Of a stretch of 64,000 nt of DNA, positions 1 to 8,893 are shown piece after piece. The notes under the pieces were generated by a model. It saw only the letters and a list, made by a program, of their open reading frames with translations. It ran no database searches and was not told where the DNA came from. A program made the translations under genes and the position numbers. The stretch is taken from positions 1 through 64,000 of the forward strand of contig NZ_LIKT01000011.1 in NCBI RefSeq assembly GCF_001294455.1, read 5' to 3'. Source of the DNA: Phaeobacter sp. 11ANDIMAR09. Lineage in GTDB: Bacteria > Pseudomonadota > Alphaproteobacteria > Rhodobacterales > Rhodobacteraceae. Numbering within the stretch: the stretch's first letter is position 1; every line of letters starts with the position of its first letter.

Positions 1-168
1 AAGGCGATGTGCTGACCGGGTCAAACGGAAAAATGCGCCAAGGCGGGATTTTTTTCTGCACGGCAGTACAGTGGATTGTTCTTGCCAGGCTCCGTTATTT
101 TTCAAAGCCTTAAATTGCCTATCTCAGGAAAAACCAGACCAAAAACCAGCTCCAGAATTTCCCCCAAT

Positions 169-182
169 TTGATCCTGCGCAA
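169..182 (+). promoter_or_regulatory. candidate FNR/FnrL site upstream of hemN
   Basis: TTGAT, four bases, then CGCAA. The left half matches the FNR half-site exactly and the right half keeps CAA of ATCAA. It ends 25 bases before the preferred hemN start. Oxygen-responsive control of hemN-type genes by FNR/FnrL is well known in Rhodobacteraceae, so the position fits. The right half is imperfect, so this is a candidate only. Confidence 0.5.
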
Positions 183-207
183 AGCGATACCCCGCGATAA
201 GGGACAA

Positions 208-1572
208 ATGGGAGTCATGAAACAGATTGATCGCCTCGCAGCGCTTGGGCTTTTTGACAGCCGCGTGCCCCGCTACACTTCTTACCCGACAGCCCCGGTA
301 TTCAGCCCATCTGTTGGGCTGGCCTCACAGGGGCGACAATTGGCAGATCTGGACCCGCAGGTCCCGGTCTCGGTCTATATTCACATCCCCTTTTGTGAAC
401 GCCTGTGCTGGTTCTGCGCCTGCCGCACCCAGGGCACCCAATCGCTAAGCCCAGTTGAAAGCTATATCGGCACCCTGGAGGCCGAGCTGGCCCTGCTGGC
501 CAAAACCTTGCCTCAGGGGCTGCAAATGGGACGCCTGCATTGGGGCGGCGGCACGCCAACGATTCTGCCGCCTGCCCTGATCCACAGATTGGCCCACGCG
601 GTCAAACGGGTCTTCCCGCAGACACCGGACTGGGAATTTTCTGTGGAAATCGATCCAACGCTGGTGGACCGGGACAAGATCGCCGCCCTGGCTGCGGAAG
701 GCATGAACCGGGCCAGTATCGGGATTCAGGATTTTGACCCTCTGGTGCAGGAGGCCATCGGCCGCATGCAGCCCTATGAGGCAACTCTGGCCTGTGTCGA
801 AGACCTCCGCGCCGCTGGCATCACCTCTCTCAACGCTGATCTGGTCTATGGGCTGCCGCATCAGACCCCGGCGCGTATGGCCGATACTCTGGAGAAGGTT
901 CTGAGCCTCAAGCCTGACCGCATAGCCCTATTTGGCTATGCCCATGTGCCCTGGGTCGCCAAACGCCAACAACTGATTAACGAGGCCACTCTGCCGGATG
1001 ATCCGGCGCGCTATGCGCTGGCCGTACAATCCGCCACGGCCTTTGCGGAGGCCGGATTTGACGCCATTGGCATCGACCATTTTGCCCTGCCTCAGGATCG
1101 CCTGTCGCAGGCCGCCCGCACCGGCCATCTACGGCGCAATTTCCAGGGCTATACCGATGACACCTACCCTGCCCTGATCGGCATTGGCGCCTCGTCGATC
1201 TCGCGCTTTCCTGGTGGCTATGTTCAAAACGCCGCCGCCACTCCTGCCTATGTCAAACAGATCGAGTCCGGGCAACTGGCGGGCTCCCGCGGCCACGAGA
1301 TGACCGATGAAGATCTGATGCGCGCCCGCGCCATCGAGATGATCATGTGTGATTTCACTTTGGACCGAACCGCCTTGCGCCAGCAATTCGGAGAGCTGAC
1401 AGCAGGTCTGGACGCCGATCTGGACCGAGTCATGGCACGTTTTGGCGAATTGGTCAGCCTGAGCGTCGACAGGTTGGAGATCCCGCGCGAGGCTCGCCCG
1501 CTGACCCGGATCATTGCCAGCCTGTTCGATGCCCATATGCCTGCGGATGCCAAGTTCAGCCGGGCCTCCTAA
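208..1572 (+). CDS. hemN: oxygen-independent coproporphyrinogen III oxidase (HemN)
   Basis: Radical-SAM enzyme that decarboxylates coproporphyrinogen III to protoporphyrinogen IX without oxygen, in cytosolic haem synthesis. The diagnostic HemN cysteine pattern C-x3-C-x2-C-x-C (C63, C67, C70, C72 of IHIPFCERLCWFCACR) is intact, preceded by the family hallmark RVPRYTSYPTAP near the N-terminus. A GGGGTP motif and the C-terminal HemN domain follow. The length of 454 residues is normal for HemN (about 450-460). The reading frame is open further upstream, but AAGG at 199-202 with a 5-base gap favours ATG 208; ATG 217 is also possible. A strong terminator follows directly, so the gene appears monocistronic. 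It is preceded by a candidate FNR box. Confidence 0.93.
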   Translation: MGVMKQIDRLAALGLFDSRVPRYTSYPTAPVFSPSVGLASQGRQLADLDPQVPVSVYIHIPFCERLCWFCACRTQGTQSLSPVESYIGTLEAELALLAKTLPQGLQMGRLHWGGGTPTILPPALIHRLAHAVKRVFPQTPDWEFSVEIDPTLVDRDKIAALAAEGMNRASIGIQDFDPLVQEAIGRMQPYEATLACVEDLRAAGITSLNADLVYGLPHQTPARMADTLEKVLSLKPDRIALFGYAHVPWVAKRQQLINEATLPDDPARYALAVQSATAFAEAGFDAIGIDHFALPQDRLSQAARTGHLRRNFQGYTDDTYPALIGIGASSISRFPGGYVQNAAATPAYVKQIESGQLAGSRGHEMTDEDLMRARAIEMIMCDFTLDRTALRQQFGELTAGLDADLDRVMARFGELVSLSVDRLEIPREARPLTRIIASLFDAHMPADAKFSRAS

Positions 1573-1599
1573 GGCACAAGACCGCTTCTTAAAACAGGT

Positions 1600-1627
1600 A
1601 AGGCCCGGGTCTACGCCCGGGCCTTTT
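1600..1627 (+). terminator. intrinsic terminator of hemN
   Basis: A 10-bp perfect GC stem, AAGGCCCGGG (1600-1609) with CCCGGGCCTT (1616-1625), a 6-base loop and a short T run. It lies 27 bases after the hemN stop and also separates hemN from the convergent binding-protein gene. Confidence 0.85.
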
Positions 1628-1660
1628 GCACTGCGTCAGTCGCCTGCGAAGAAAAGCAGG

Positions 1661-2620
1661 TTAGGAGGTCGCATCATCCACGACAGGCTGCCAGACGAAG
1701 TCATTCATGCTCATCCATTCCTTGACCACTTCCTCCACAGGGCGGCCCTCGACGTCGATTGAGCCCATCATGGGTTGCTGATCTTCGATGTGCAGCGTGT
1801 AGGTGAACAGGATTTCAAAAGCCGCTGGCCATTTCTCGGCCAACTGCCCCCAGCCAGCCTTCATCACCCGCGCGCTTTCAAAACCGCAGTCATTGACTGC
1901 ATTGGGGTTGGGCCCCCAGGAGGGATCAGTGAAACAGGCGGGCTCGGCGGCGGGCAGTTGCACAAATTTCAGATCATATTCCATCATCGCCCAATGTGGC
2001 TGCCAGAAGGTGGCCAGGATCGGGCTGTTGCTTTCAACCGCCTCGCGCAGGGCGTCCGTCAAAGCGGCTTCATCTGCAGCTGGCGTAGTGGCAAAGGGCA
2101 GCCCCAAGCCTTCAACGCGATCCGCGCCAGGGCTGCTCCAGACCTCGGGGTAGCCCAGCAGACGGCCCTGGTCGCCAGTCTCAGCTGTCGCAAAGACCCC
2201 GGCACAGTCGCGCAGGGCTTCCCAGTTGGGCAGGCCTGGGCAAAGATCAGCAACATGGGCCGGGTAGACCAGCCCTTCCTGCGCATAGAGCTCCAGATCA
2301 CCCAAATCGGTGGTGCTGCCGCTGGCCATGTATTCGGCCACTTCTTCGGTCTGGCTGGTGGACCAGATTTCAACATTGGCATGAATTTCGCCTGCCGCCA
2401 TCGCAGCCCAGACGTCCTGGTTTGTGGCGCCAACATATTCCACCTGATAGCCGGCGGCCTTCAACATTTCCCCGGCCACATAGGTGCTGACCTGATGCCC
2501 TGTCCAGTCATTCAACGCGAGGCGGATGGGCGTATCCACATCCCCCAATTCGGCGGCCCCGGCCATACCGGCAACAAAAGTAGAGGCGCCAAGGGCCGTC
2601 AGAAAAGTCGATTTCAACAC
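1661..2620 (-). CDS. glycine betaine/choline-type ABC transporter substrate-binding protein
   Basis: Periplasmic solute-binding protein of the OpuAC/ProX family, which binds quaternary amines such as glycine betaine, proline betaine or choline for an ABC importer. An N-terminal signal peptide (LKSTFLTALGASTFVAGMAGAAE) is followed by the OpuAC opening LALNDWTGHQ; the protein has about 319 residues. The end of the protein (TYTLHIEDQQPMMGSIDVEG) is also typical. Start choice: AAGGAAA sits 6-7 bases before GTG 2620, whereas ATG 2635 has no Shine-Dalgarno and contains that site inside its coding sequence. No permease or ATPase gene is adjacent, so the partner subunits must be elsewhere. The ligand cannot be decided from sequence. 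Confidence 0.85.
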   Translation of the reverse strand: MLKSTFLTALGASTFVAGMAGAAELGDVDTPIRLALNDWTGHQVSTYVAGEMLKAAGYQVEYVGATNQDVWAAMAAGEIHANVEIWSTSQTEEVAEYMASGSTTDLGDLELYAQEGLVYPAHVADLCPGLPNWEALRDCAGVFATAETGDQGRLLGYPEVWSSPGADRVEGLGLPFATTPAADEAALTDALREAVESNSPILATFWQPHWAMMEYDLKFVQLPAAEPACFTDPSWGPNPNAVNDCGFESARVMKAGWGQLAEKWPAAFEILFTYTLHIEDQQPMMGSIDVEGRPVEEVVKEWMSMNDFVWQPVVDDATS

Positions 2621-2848
2621 TGTAGTTTCCTTCATTTACTGCCAGGGGCCATACTGAAAGGAAACCAAGCCCGCTTCGCCATCAACCGACGGTGAAACGC
2701 CTCCCTCCTAGCCCTGACTGGCTGAGTTACCTGAAAACTATGAGCAGTCAGCGGTTAATCAAATCCAAACTCAAAGGGGGCTTGAGCCGGGCTACAGAGG
2801 AAAGTTGGGATGAGTTTTATGTGCTTCTTACGAACTTGTCGCAAAAGT

Positions 2849-2880
2849 CAAAAAAAGGGACGGATCTTTCAATCCGCCCC
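2849..2880 (-). terminator. intrinsic terminator of proS
   Basis: On the minus strand, GGGGCGGAT (2880-2872) pairs with ATCCGTCCC (2865-2857), with one G-T pair, and is followed by seven T. It lies about 37 bases past the proS stop. Confidence 0.85.
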
Positions 2881-2916
2881 TTCATCGAGACAAATGCCCT
2901 GGGACAGAGGCAATAA

Positions 2917-4272
2917 TCAGAAACCGCGTGTGGTTCCATGCGGCGCATAGATTGCGGCCACTTTTTTGACCGCTTCTTCCGGGCTCAGTTCTTCGCTGTC
3001 GCCAGTGCGGCGGCAGGTCAGCTCGACCACGCCGTTTTTCAAGCCGCGCGGGCCAACGGTGATGCGCCAGGGCAGACCAATCAGATCCATAGTCGCAAAC
3101 TTGCCGCCCGCGCGCTCTTTGCGGTCATCATAAAGCGGCTCCAGGCCCAGCGCGGTCAGCGCAGCATAAAGCTGGTTGCAAGCCGCATCGGCCTCGTCAT
3201 CGCCCTGCTTGAGGTTGACGATCCCACAATGGAAGGGGGTGACGCCCTCGGGCCAGATGATGCCCTTGTCGTCGTGGCTGGCCTCGATGATGGCGCCCAA
3301 CAGACGCGAGACACCAATGCCGTGCGAGCCCATATGGACTGGCGTTGGTTTGCCATCCGGCCCCTGCACGGTTGCGTTCAATGCGTCGGAATATTTGGTG
3401 CCAAAATAGAAGATCTGGCCTACCTCGATGCCGCGTGCAACCCGGCGGCGCACTTCGGGCACTTCATTGAACAATGCCTCATCATGGGTCTCATCGGTGC
3501 GGGCATATTTCGAGGTGAACTCCTCCAGCACGCCCTGGCACTGTTCGACGCTGTCATAATCGATCTCGCGGTCGCCAAAGGTGAGATCGGTCACCGCGCT
3601 ATCATAGAAAACCTCGGATTCACCGGTCTCGGCCAGCACCAGGAACTCATGCGTGTAGTCACCACCAATGGGACCACCATCGGCCCGCATTGGAATGGCC
3701 TGCAACCCCATGCGCTCGTAGGTGCGCAGATAGGTCACCAGATGGCGGTTATAGGCGTGCAGCGCGTCCTCTTTGGTGAGGTCGAAGTTATAGCCGTCCT
3801 TCATGTAGAATTCACGCCCCCGCATCACGCCAAAGCGCGGGCGGATCTCGTCACGGAATTTCCACTGGATCTGATACATGGTCAGCGGCAGATCCTTATA
3901 GCTGCTGACATGGGCGCGGAAAATATCGGTGATCAGCTCTTCGGCCGTAGGGGTGAAAAGCATATCGCGGCCGTGGCGGTCCTCGACCCGGAGCATCTCC
4001 TGGCCATAGTCGTCATAACGACCGGACTCACGCCACAGATCGGCCGACTGGATGGTAGGCATCAGCATAGGCATATGACCCGCGCGCTGCTGCTCCTCAT
4101 GCACGATGCCTTCCAGCTTCTTCAACACTTTGAAGCCGAGCGGCAACCAGGAGTAAATCCCAGCGGAGGATTGCTTGATCATGCCGGCGCGCAGCATGTA
4201 GCGGTGGCTGACGATCTGGGCCTCAGAGGGGTTCTCTTTCAGAACAGGCAGGAAGTAACGGGACAGGCGCAT
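2917..4272 (-). CDS. proS: prolyl-tRNA synthetase, short alphaproteobacterial form
   Basis: Class II aminoacyl-tRNA synthetase that charges tRNA-Pro. Motif 1 (residues 31-62, [16 protein letters not shown]), TPTAEE at 107-112, motif 2 ([17 protein letters not shown], from 139) and motif 3 ([17 protein letters not shown]) are present. A C-terminal HGTP anticodon-binding domain with [10 protein letters not shown] follows. At 451 residues it lacks the roughly 180-residue editing insertion found between motifs 2 and 3 in E. coli ProS (572 aa). That is the normal form in alphaproteobacteria, where misacylated Ala-tRNA-Pro is cleared by a separate editing protein. It appears to be a single-gene unit with its own terminator. 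Confidence 0.97.
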   Translation of the reverse strand: MRLSRYFLPVLKENPSEAQIVSHRYMLRAGMIKQSSAGIYSWLPLGFKVLKKLEGIVHEEQQRAGHMPMLMPTIQSADLWRESGRYDDYGQEMLRVEDRHGRDMLFTPTAEELITDIFRAHVSSYKDLPLTMYQIQWKFRDEIRPRFGVMRGREFYMKDGYNFDLTKEDALHAYNRHLVTYLRTYERMGLQAIPMRADGGPIGGDYTHEFLVLAETGESEVFYDSAVTDLTFGDREIDYDSVEQCQGVLEEFTSKYARTDETHDEALFNEVPEVRRRVARGIEVGQIFYFGTKYSDALNATVQGPDGKPTPVHMGSHGIGVSRLLGAIIEASHDDKGIIWPEGVTPFHCGIVNLKQGDDEADAACNQLYAALTALGLEPLYDDRKERAGGKFATMDLIGLPWRITVGPRGLKNGVVELTCRRTGDSEELSPEEAVKKVAAIYAPHGTTRGF

Positions 4273-4569
4273 CGGAGATCCTAGGCTGAAGGGTTCGGGT
4301 AGGTCGAATTCCTGCCCGGTTTAGTGGCTGCAAGAGAGCTGAGCAAGGGGAGAGATCCCACCCCCTCTCCAACAAAGGCTGACATTTGCCCTGCGCGCCG
4401 CATCATCGGCACTGGCAGAATATGCCAAGACCGCTAAGTGCCTGACAACCCCGATCAGGGATTGTGGCAAGCACAGTGCTTCAGGAACAGTCCTTTGATC
4501 AATGGATCAAGAAAGCGAAGCGCCTGATGTCTTCAAACAACAGCCAGCCCCCCGCGCCCAGCGCCACAC

Positions 4570-6165
4570 TCAGGCCCGCAACTGAGAGAGCAGATCAGCT
4601 TTTCGGAACGGCTTGGTCAAAAAACCGTTCATGCCAGCGGCAAAGCATTTCTTGGCATCACTGGGTTGAGCATTGGCGGTCAAGGCCACAATCCTGCATT
4701 CCGGGTTCTGGCTTTTCTTCTCGTACTCCCGGATCAATCGGGTGGCCTCTAACCCTCCGAGCACCGGCATCGCCAGATCCATGAGGATCAGATCCCAGCC
4801 CCCCTGTTTGTAGGTCTCAAGAGCCTGTTGGCCATCGGAGGCAAAATGCAGGGCTGCTCCAGTAGATCCCAGCATCTTTTTCACCACCAGCTGATTGGTT
4901 TTATTGTCTTCAGCCACCAGGATCCTCATCCGCTTCAGTGTCTCATAATCCTGTTGTGGTGCGGGCTTTGCCGGTGATGCCGCCTTTGCTTGACCATCTG
5001 ACCTTGCCCCCCTGCGCAGAGGAACAACCTCGGAAGCCGTTGACCTGGGCAGGTTCAGATGCACCGTGAATGTTGAGCCCACATCAATCTGAGAGGAGAC
5101 CTCCACCTGTCCCCCCATGCGCTCAACCAGTGCCTGGGTAATCGCCAACCCCAGCCCCGTGCCCTCGACCTCGCGGGTTGCGGTGCTGTCCACCTTAACG
5201 AAGGCAGAAAAAACAGACTCCAAACGGCTTTCGTCGATACCCGCTCCGGAATCGGCTACCGCCAGACGAATAGGAAAACCCGGATCATCTGGGTGATACG
5301 ACAGGCTCAGCTCCACCTGCCCCCGTTCCGTGAACTTGATCGCATTGCCAACAAGGTTGAGCAATATCTGGCGCAGCTTGCCTGCGTCGCCCACAAAGCT
5401 ATCCGGCACATCCTCCGGGATCTGCGTGTGCAACTCCACGCCTTTGAAAGCGGCATTCGCCCATAAGAGATCCCCAACCCCCTGCACCAGCCCGTGCAAA
5501 GAAAACGGGGCCAGGTGCAGATCTATCTTTTCAGCCTGGATGGTCGAGAAATCCAAAATGTCATTGATGATTTTCAACAGGTCTTCTGCCGAGCTGTGAA
5601 CGGTTGCTGCAAACTGCTGCTGCTGTTCGTCCAGCTCGGTCTCTAGCATCAGTTCACACATTCCCAGAATCCCGTTCATCGGCGTTCTGATCTCGTGGCT
5701 CATATTGGCTAGAAACCGCTCCTTGGCACGGTTTGCCTCTTCTGCCTTGTCCCGCGCAATCTTGGCAAGTTCCAGAGCCATATCCAGCTCACGCGCCGAG
5801 GTAATATCCGCAATTGTTCCGACAAGATGGGTCAGCGTTCCCGCTGCATCAAAAACAGGCTTCATCGTTGTCCGCAGGTAGCGCGTGTTCTGCACTCTGG
5901 GGATGGTGATTTCATATGAGGTTTCTTCTGCGGCTTCGATCACGCCCAATTGCAGCGCCAAGGCCCGATCTCCAATCACCCCACCAAATAGCTCTTTTGG
6001 GGTTTTGCCAAGATAGGCTTCTCGCGACAGTCCCGAAATCTCCCGCGCAGCGGAATTGGTCATCACGTAACGCGGCAGGCCGTCTTTGCCGACCTCCATC
6101 ACTATGATCGCCACATCTATGGCCTCATAGATCTCAAACTGGCTGTGCGTTCCGTCTAGAACCAC
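4570..6165 (-). CDS. hybrid sensor histidine kinase/response regulator (PAS-HisKA-HATPase-REC)
   Basis: A cytosolic hybrid two-component kinase of 531 residues. Order: PAS domain (about 10-125), a short coiled coil (128-150), HisKA with the H-box SHEIRTPMNG (phospho-acceptor H157), and HATPase_c with N-box NLVGNAIKF (270-278), G1 DSGAGI and G2 GTGLGL. An Ala/Pro-rich linker (385-405) leads to a REC domain with acidic pair E419-D420, phospho-acceptor D463, T496 and K518. No transmembrane segment is visible, so the signal is probably intracellular. The start is GTG, with GGGA about 7 bases upstream. No partner HPt protein or regulator is adjacent, so it is an orphan and its output is unknown. 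Confidence 0.92.
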   Translation of the reverse strand: MVLDGTHSQFEIYEAIDVAIIVMEVGKDGLPRYVMTNSAAREISGLSREAYLGKTPKELFGGVIGDRALALQLGVIEAAEETSYEITIPRVQNTRYLRTTMKPVFDAAGTLTHLVGTIADITSARELDMALELAKIARDKAEEANRAKERFLANMSHEIRTPMNGILGMCELMLETELDEQQQQFAATVHSSAEDLLKIINDILDFSTIQAEKIDLHLAPFSLHGLVQGVGDLLWANAAFKGVELHTQIPEDVPDSFVGDAGKLRQILLNLVGNAIKFTERGQVELSLSYHPDDPGFPIRLAVADSGAGIDESRLESVFSAFVKVDSTATREVEGTGLGLAITQALVERMGGQVEVSSQIDVGSTFTVHLNLPRSTASEVVPLRRGARSDGQAKAASPAKPAPQQDYETLKRMRILVAEDNKTNQLVVKKMLGSTGAALHFASDGQQALETYKQGGWDLILMDLAMPVLGGLEATRLIREYEKKSQNPECRIVALTANAQPSDAKKCFAAGMNGFLTKPFRKADLLSQLRA

Positions 6166-6304
6166 TGGCTATTCCCATAAAACCTGAGCCACCAAACAAC
6201 GGTAAACTTGCATTTCCCCATTGTGCATATTGTTTGGCACTTCACAAATCCTAGTTCCGTTTCCCGCTTCCCTGTCCAAAACCGCCAACCCTGTCGCAAA
6301 ATAA

Positions 6305-6322
6305 CTTGAATGATCATACAAG
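6305..6322. promoter_or_regulatory. 18-bp palindrome, candidate operator of the FAD/2OG operon
   Basis: CTTGAATGATCATACAAG is a perfect dyad except for one mismatched pair (positions 5 and 14). It ends 64 bases before the ATG of the FAD oxidoreductase gene. The size and form resemble GntR-family operators, which is an inference. No GntR gene is in the window. Confidence 0.5.
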
Positions 6323-6386
6323 AATCTGCTTGTTAGCGGAAACGCTCCTGGTACAGGGGGCAAAAATCGTCTTTGGGGAGAAAGAC

Positions 6387-7751
6387 ATGACCAAGACCAT
6401 TCAGGAACCCGCCCGCGACATTCCGGTCATCCATGAAACCGAAGTGCTGGTTGTGGGCTCTGGCCCCGGCGGGCTGGCGGCGGCTCTGGCGGCAGCCCGC
6501 GCGGGCGTTGCGGTGACGCTGCTGGATCGCTTTGGCTGTTTTGGCGGCAATATCACCACAGTGGGTGTCGAGGGCTTTGCTTGGTATCGCCACGAGAAAA
6601 CCGTTGAGGCCGGTGGGATCGGCTGGGAGTTTGAAGAGCGCGCCAAGGCTATGGGTGCTGCGGTGCCGGAAAGCCAGTCCCTGTCCTATGAGCTGGACAG
6701 CGAGGGTTTCAAGCTGGTGGCAGACCGATTGGTCGAAGAGGCGGGCATCCATCCGATGCTGCACCGGGTTTTTGTGGCCCCAATCCGCGAGGGCAACCGG
6801 ATCACTGGTATCATCGTCGAGAGTAAGGCCGGGCGCGAAGCCATTCTGGCCAAACGGGTGATTGACGCCACAGGGGACGCCGATATTGCGCAGATGATGG
6901 GGGCCCCAACGATCAAAACACCGGTGGAGGAGATGCAGGCCGCCAGCGTCATGTTCCACATCGCAGGCGTCGACAAACAGAAGTTCATGGAGGGGATCAA
7001 GGCAGACCCACAGACCTATGCGGACTGGTCGACTGGCGAATGGCAGGTTGAAACCTCTGGCAAGGAAGACGCGATGTATTCGCCCTTTCTGGCCAAACCC
7101 TTTGGCCAGGCGATCCGCGACGGGGTGATCCCGGCACATCTCAACACCATCGGCGGCACCTGGGGCGCTGTGCATGACAGTGGCGAGATGACCTACATGA
7201 ACCTGGTGCATCTGGCCGGCATCGACGGCACCGACCCCGACAGCATGACGCGCGGTGAAATCGAGGGGCGTGCTCAGGCGATGCAGGCGATCAAGGCGCT
7301 GAACGCCTATACGCCCGGCTGCGAGGCGGCGCGGCTGCGCAATTTTGGCATGACCATCGGCATCCGCGACACCCGCAAGATCGACGCCTTTCACAACATC
7401 ACCGAGGATGAGACCCGCAATCAGGGCCGCTTTGAGGATAGCATCGGCATCTATCCCGAATTCATCGACGGCTATGGCATCCTGATCCTGCCCACCACCG
7501 GGCGCTACATGCAGATCCCCTATCGCTGCATGTTGCCCAAGGGCGTCGAAGGCCTGCTGGTCACCGGCCGTGCGATCGGCGGCGACAAGGTCGCCCATGC
7601 CGCCACCCGCAACATGGCCTGTTGCGCCGTCGCCGGACAGGGCGCAGGCATCGCGGCGGCGCTCTCGATCAAATCTGCCTGCGCGTTGGATGCGGTCGAC
7701 ATTTCTGCAGTGCAAAGCGAGCTGAAACGCCAGGGCGTGAGGATCCACTGA
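6387..7751 (+). CDS. FAD-dependent oxidoreductase (FAD_oxidored family)
   Basis: A 454-residue flavoprotein. The N-terminal Rossmann motif VVGSGPGGLAAAL (GxGxxG at residues 24-29) is followed by a second dinucleotide-type motif, the RVIDATGDADIA segment typical of the FAD_oxidored (Pfam PF12831) family. Near the C-terminus is the family segment LLVTGRAIGGDKVAHAATR. Substrate unknown. ATG 6387 was chosen because GGGGAG lies 6-7 bases upstream and the protein then begins shortly before the FAD motif. The stop codon overlaps the ATG of the next gene by one base, so the two are translationally coupled and probably act in one pathway. The upstream palindrome suggests ligand-responsive control. Confidence 0.85.
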   Translation: MTKTIQEPARDIPVIHETEVLVVGSGPGGLAAALAAARAGVAVTLLDRFGCFGGNITTVGVEGFAWYRHEKTVEAGGIGWEFEERAKAMGAAVPESQSLSYELDSEGFKLVADRLVEEAGIHPMLHRVFVAPIREGNRITGIIVESKAGREAILAKRVIDATGDADIAQMMGAPTIKTPVEEMQAASVMFHIAGVDKQKFMEGIKADPQTYADWSTGEWQVETSGKEDAMYSPFLAKPFGQAIRDGVIPAHLNTIGGTWGAVHDSGEMTYMNLVHLAGIDGTDPDSMTRGEIEGRAQAMQAIKALNAYTPGCEAARLRNFGMTIGIRDTRKIDAFHNITEDETRNQGRFEDSIGIYPEFIDGYGILILPTTGRYMQIPYRCMLPKGVEGLLVTGRAIGGDKVAHAATRNMACCAVAGQGAGIAAALSIKSACALDAVDISAVQSELKRQGVRIH

Positions 7752-8728
7752 TGCAGAGCATTCCCACCATTGACCTCTCGCCCCTGCGCGACCCGGAGCA
7801 TGCCGATCACGCCAGCACCATTGCGGCCATTCTGGATGCCTGCACCGATATCGGTTTTCTGTCGATCACCGGCACCGGAATCGCGCCGCAAACCGTTGAT
7901 CAAGTGCGCCAAACCTGCCGCGAGATTTTTTCCATTGAGGAAAGCTCCAAATGGCAACAGGCCATCACGCGCGACAATTATCGCGGCTATATCCCGATGG
8001 GCTTTTTCACCCCCAATGACGGCTCCGGCACAGCTGACAAATACGAAGGCTACAAACTGCATCACGAAGTCACCAGCGAAGATCCGATCCGCCAGGACTG
8101 TGCACTCTATGGTCCCAACCTTTGGCCGGTCGAAGTCCCCCAGGCAGGAAAGGTCATTTTGCGGTACTGGCAAGAGCTGGACGGCGTGGCGGATCTCTTG
8201 CTTGCCGCCCTGGAACGCGGGCTGGGCCTCACCCCCGACAGCCTGCGCCAGGCGTTTCGCAAGCCGCTGACCAATATGTCTTTGCTGCACTACCCACCGC
8301 AGGCCCCGGACGAGCCGGGCTTTGGCATTCATCCGCACAAAGACACCGATGCGCTGACCATCATCGCCCCAGATCCGGTTGGCGGGCTGGAGGTGCAGAC
8401 TCGCGATGGCAACTGGATCACCCCGAACTGCCCGCCCGGCGGCTTTGTGGTCAACATTGGTGATATGCTCGAGCTCTGGTCCGGTGGGCGCCTGGTGTCC
8501 ACCCCGCACCGGGTGGTGAACAAAAGCGGCAAGGAGCGCTACTCCTTCCCTTATTTTGCCGTGCCCCGCCATGACGTGGTGGTACAGCCGCTGCTGCCCG
8601 CCCTGCCCGGTTTTGAGCGCCCCTCGGTGCATTGTGGCCATTGGTCCGCAGAGATCTGGCGCACCAATTGGCCAGATGAAGAGGCCCGCGACGAGACCCC
8701 AGAATTGGGCACCCTACACCCGAGCTAA
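7751..8728 (+). CDS. 2-oxoglutarate/Fe(II) oxygenase, isopenicillin-N-synthase-like
   Basis: A 325-residue non-haem iron oxygenase of the DIOX_N/2OG-FeII_Oxy family. Iron ligands are visible: H196-x-D198 (HPHKDTDALTII) and H253 (STPHRVV), plus the co-substrate-binding R263-x-S265 (RYSFPYF). The N-terminal half has the DIOX_N pattern (IPTIDLSPL). Its ATG overlaps the stop of the FAD oxidoreductase gene by one base, so it has no room for a promoter of its own. The family name does not imply penicillin synthesis. Homologues hydroxylate or desaturate many small molecules, and the substrate cannot be read from the sequence. Confidence 0.88.
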   Translation: MQSIPTIDLSPLRDPEHADHASTIAAILDACTDIGFLSITGTGIAPQTVDQVRQTCREIFSIEESSKWQQAITRDNYRGYIPMGFFTPNDGSGTADKYEGYKLHHEVTSEDPIRQDCALYGPNLWPVEVPQAGKVILRYWQELDGVADLLLAALERGLGLTPDSLRQAFRKPLTNMSLLHYPPQAPDEPGFGIHPHKDTDALTIIAPDPVGGLEVQTRDGNWITPNCPPGGFVVNIGDMLELWSGGRLVSTPHRVVNKSGKERYSFPYFAVPRHDVVVQPLLPALPGFERPSVHCGHWSAEIWRTNWPDEEARDETPELGTLHPS

Positions 8729-8893
8729 ACCACCACGCCCCCCCAGCGCCAAGCGGGATCAGTGCCCGAATTTCTGTGCAAAAAACGGCTGAGATCCCGA
8801 ACAGGGGTCGCAGAGCTCTTGCATGGCGCGGAACCTTGGGCGATGACTGAGCCAAGATCGCAGGGATTGATCCTCAGAAAAGGCAGCGCAGTC

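Noticed and set aside
2692-2916. A 74-codon open frame between the betaine-binding protein gene and proS
   Set aside because: It runs through the proS terminator, has no ribosome site of quality and no protein-like pattern.
7751-8728. Possible beta-lactam biosynthesis because of the isopenicillin-N-synthase-like enzyme
   Set aside because: The family is broad, and no ACV synthetase or other antibiotic gene is nearby.
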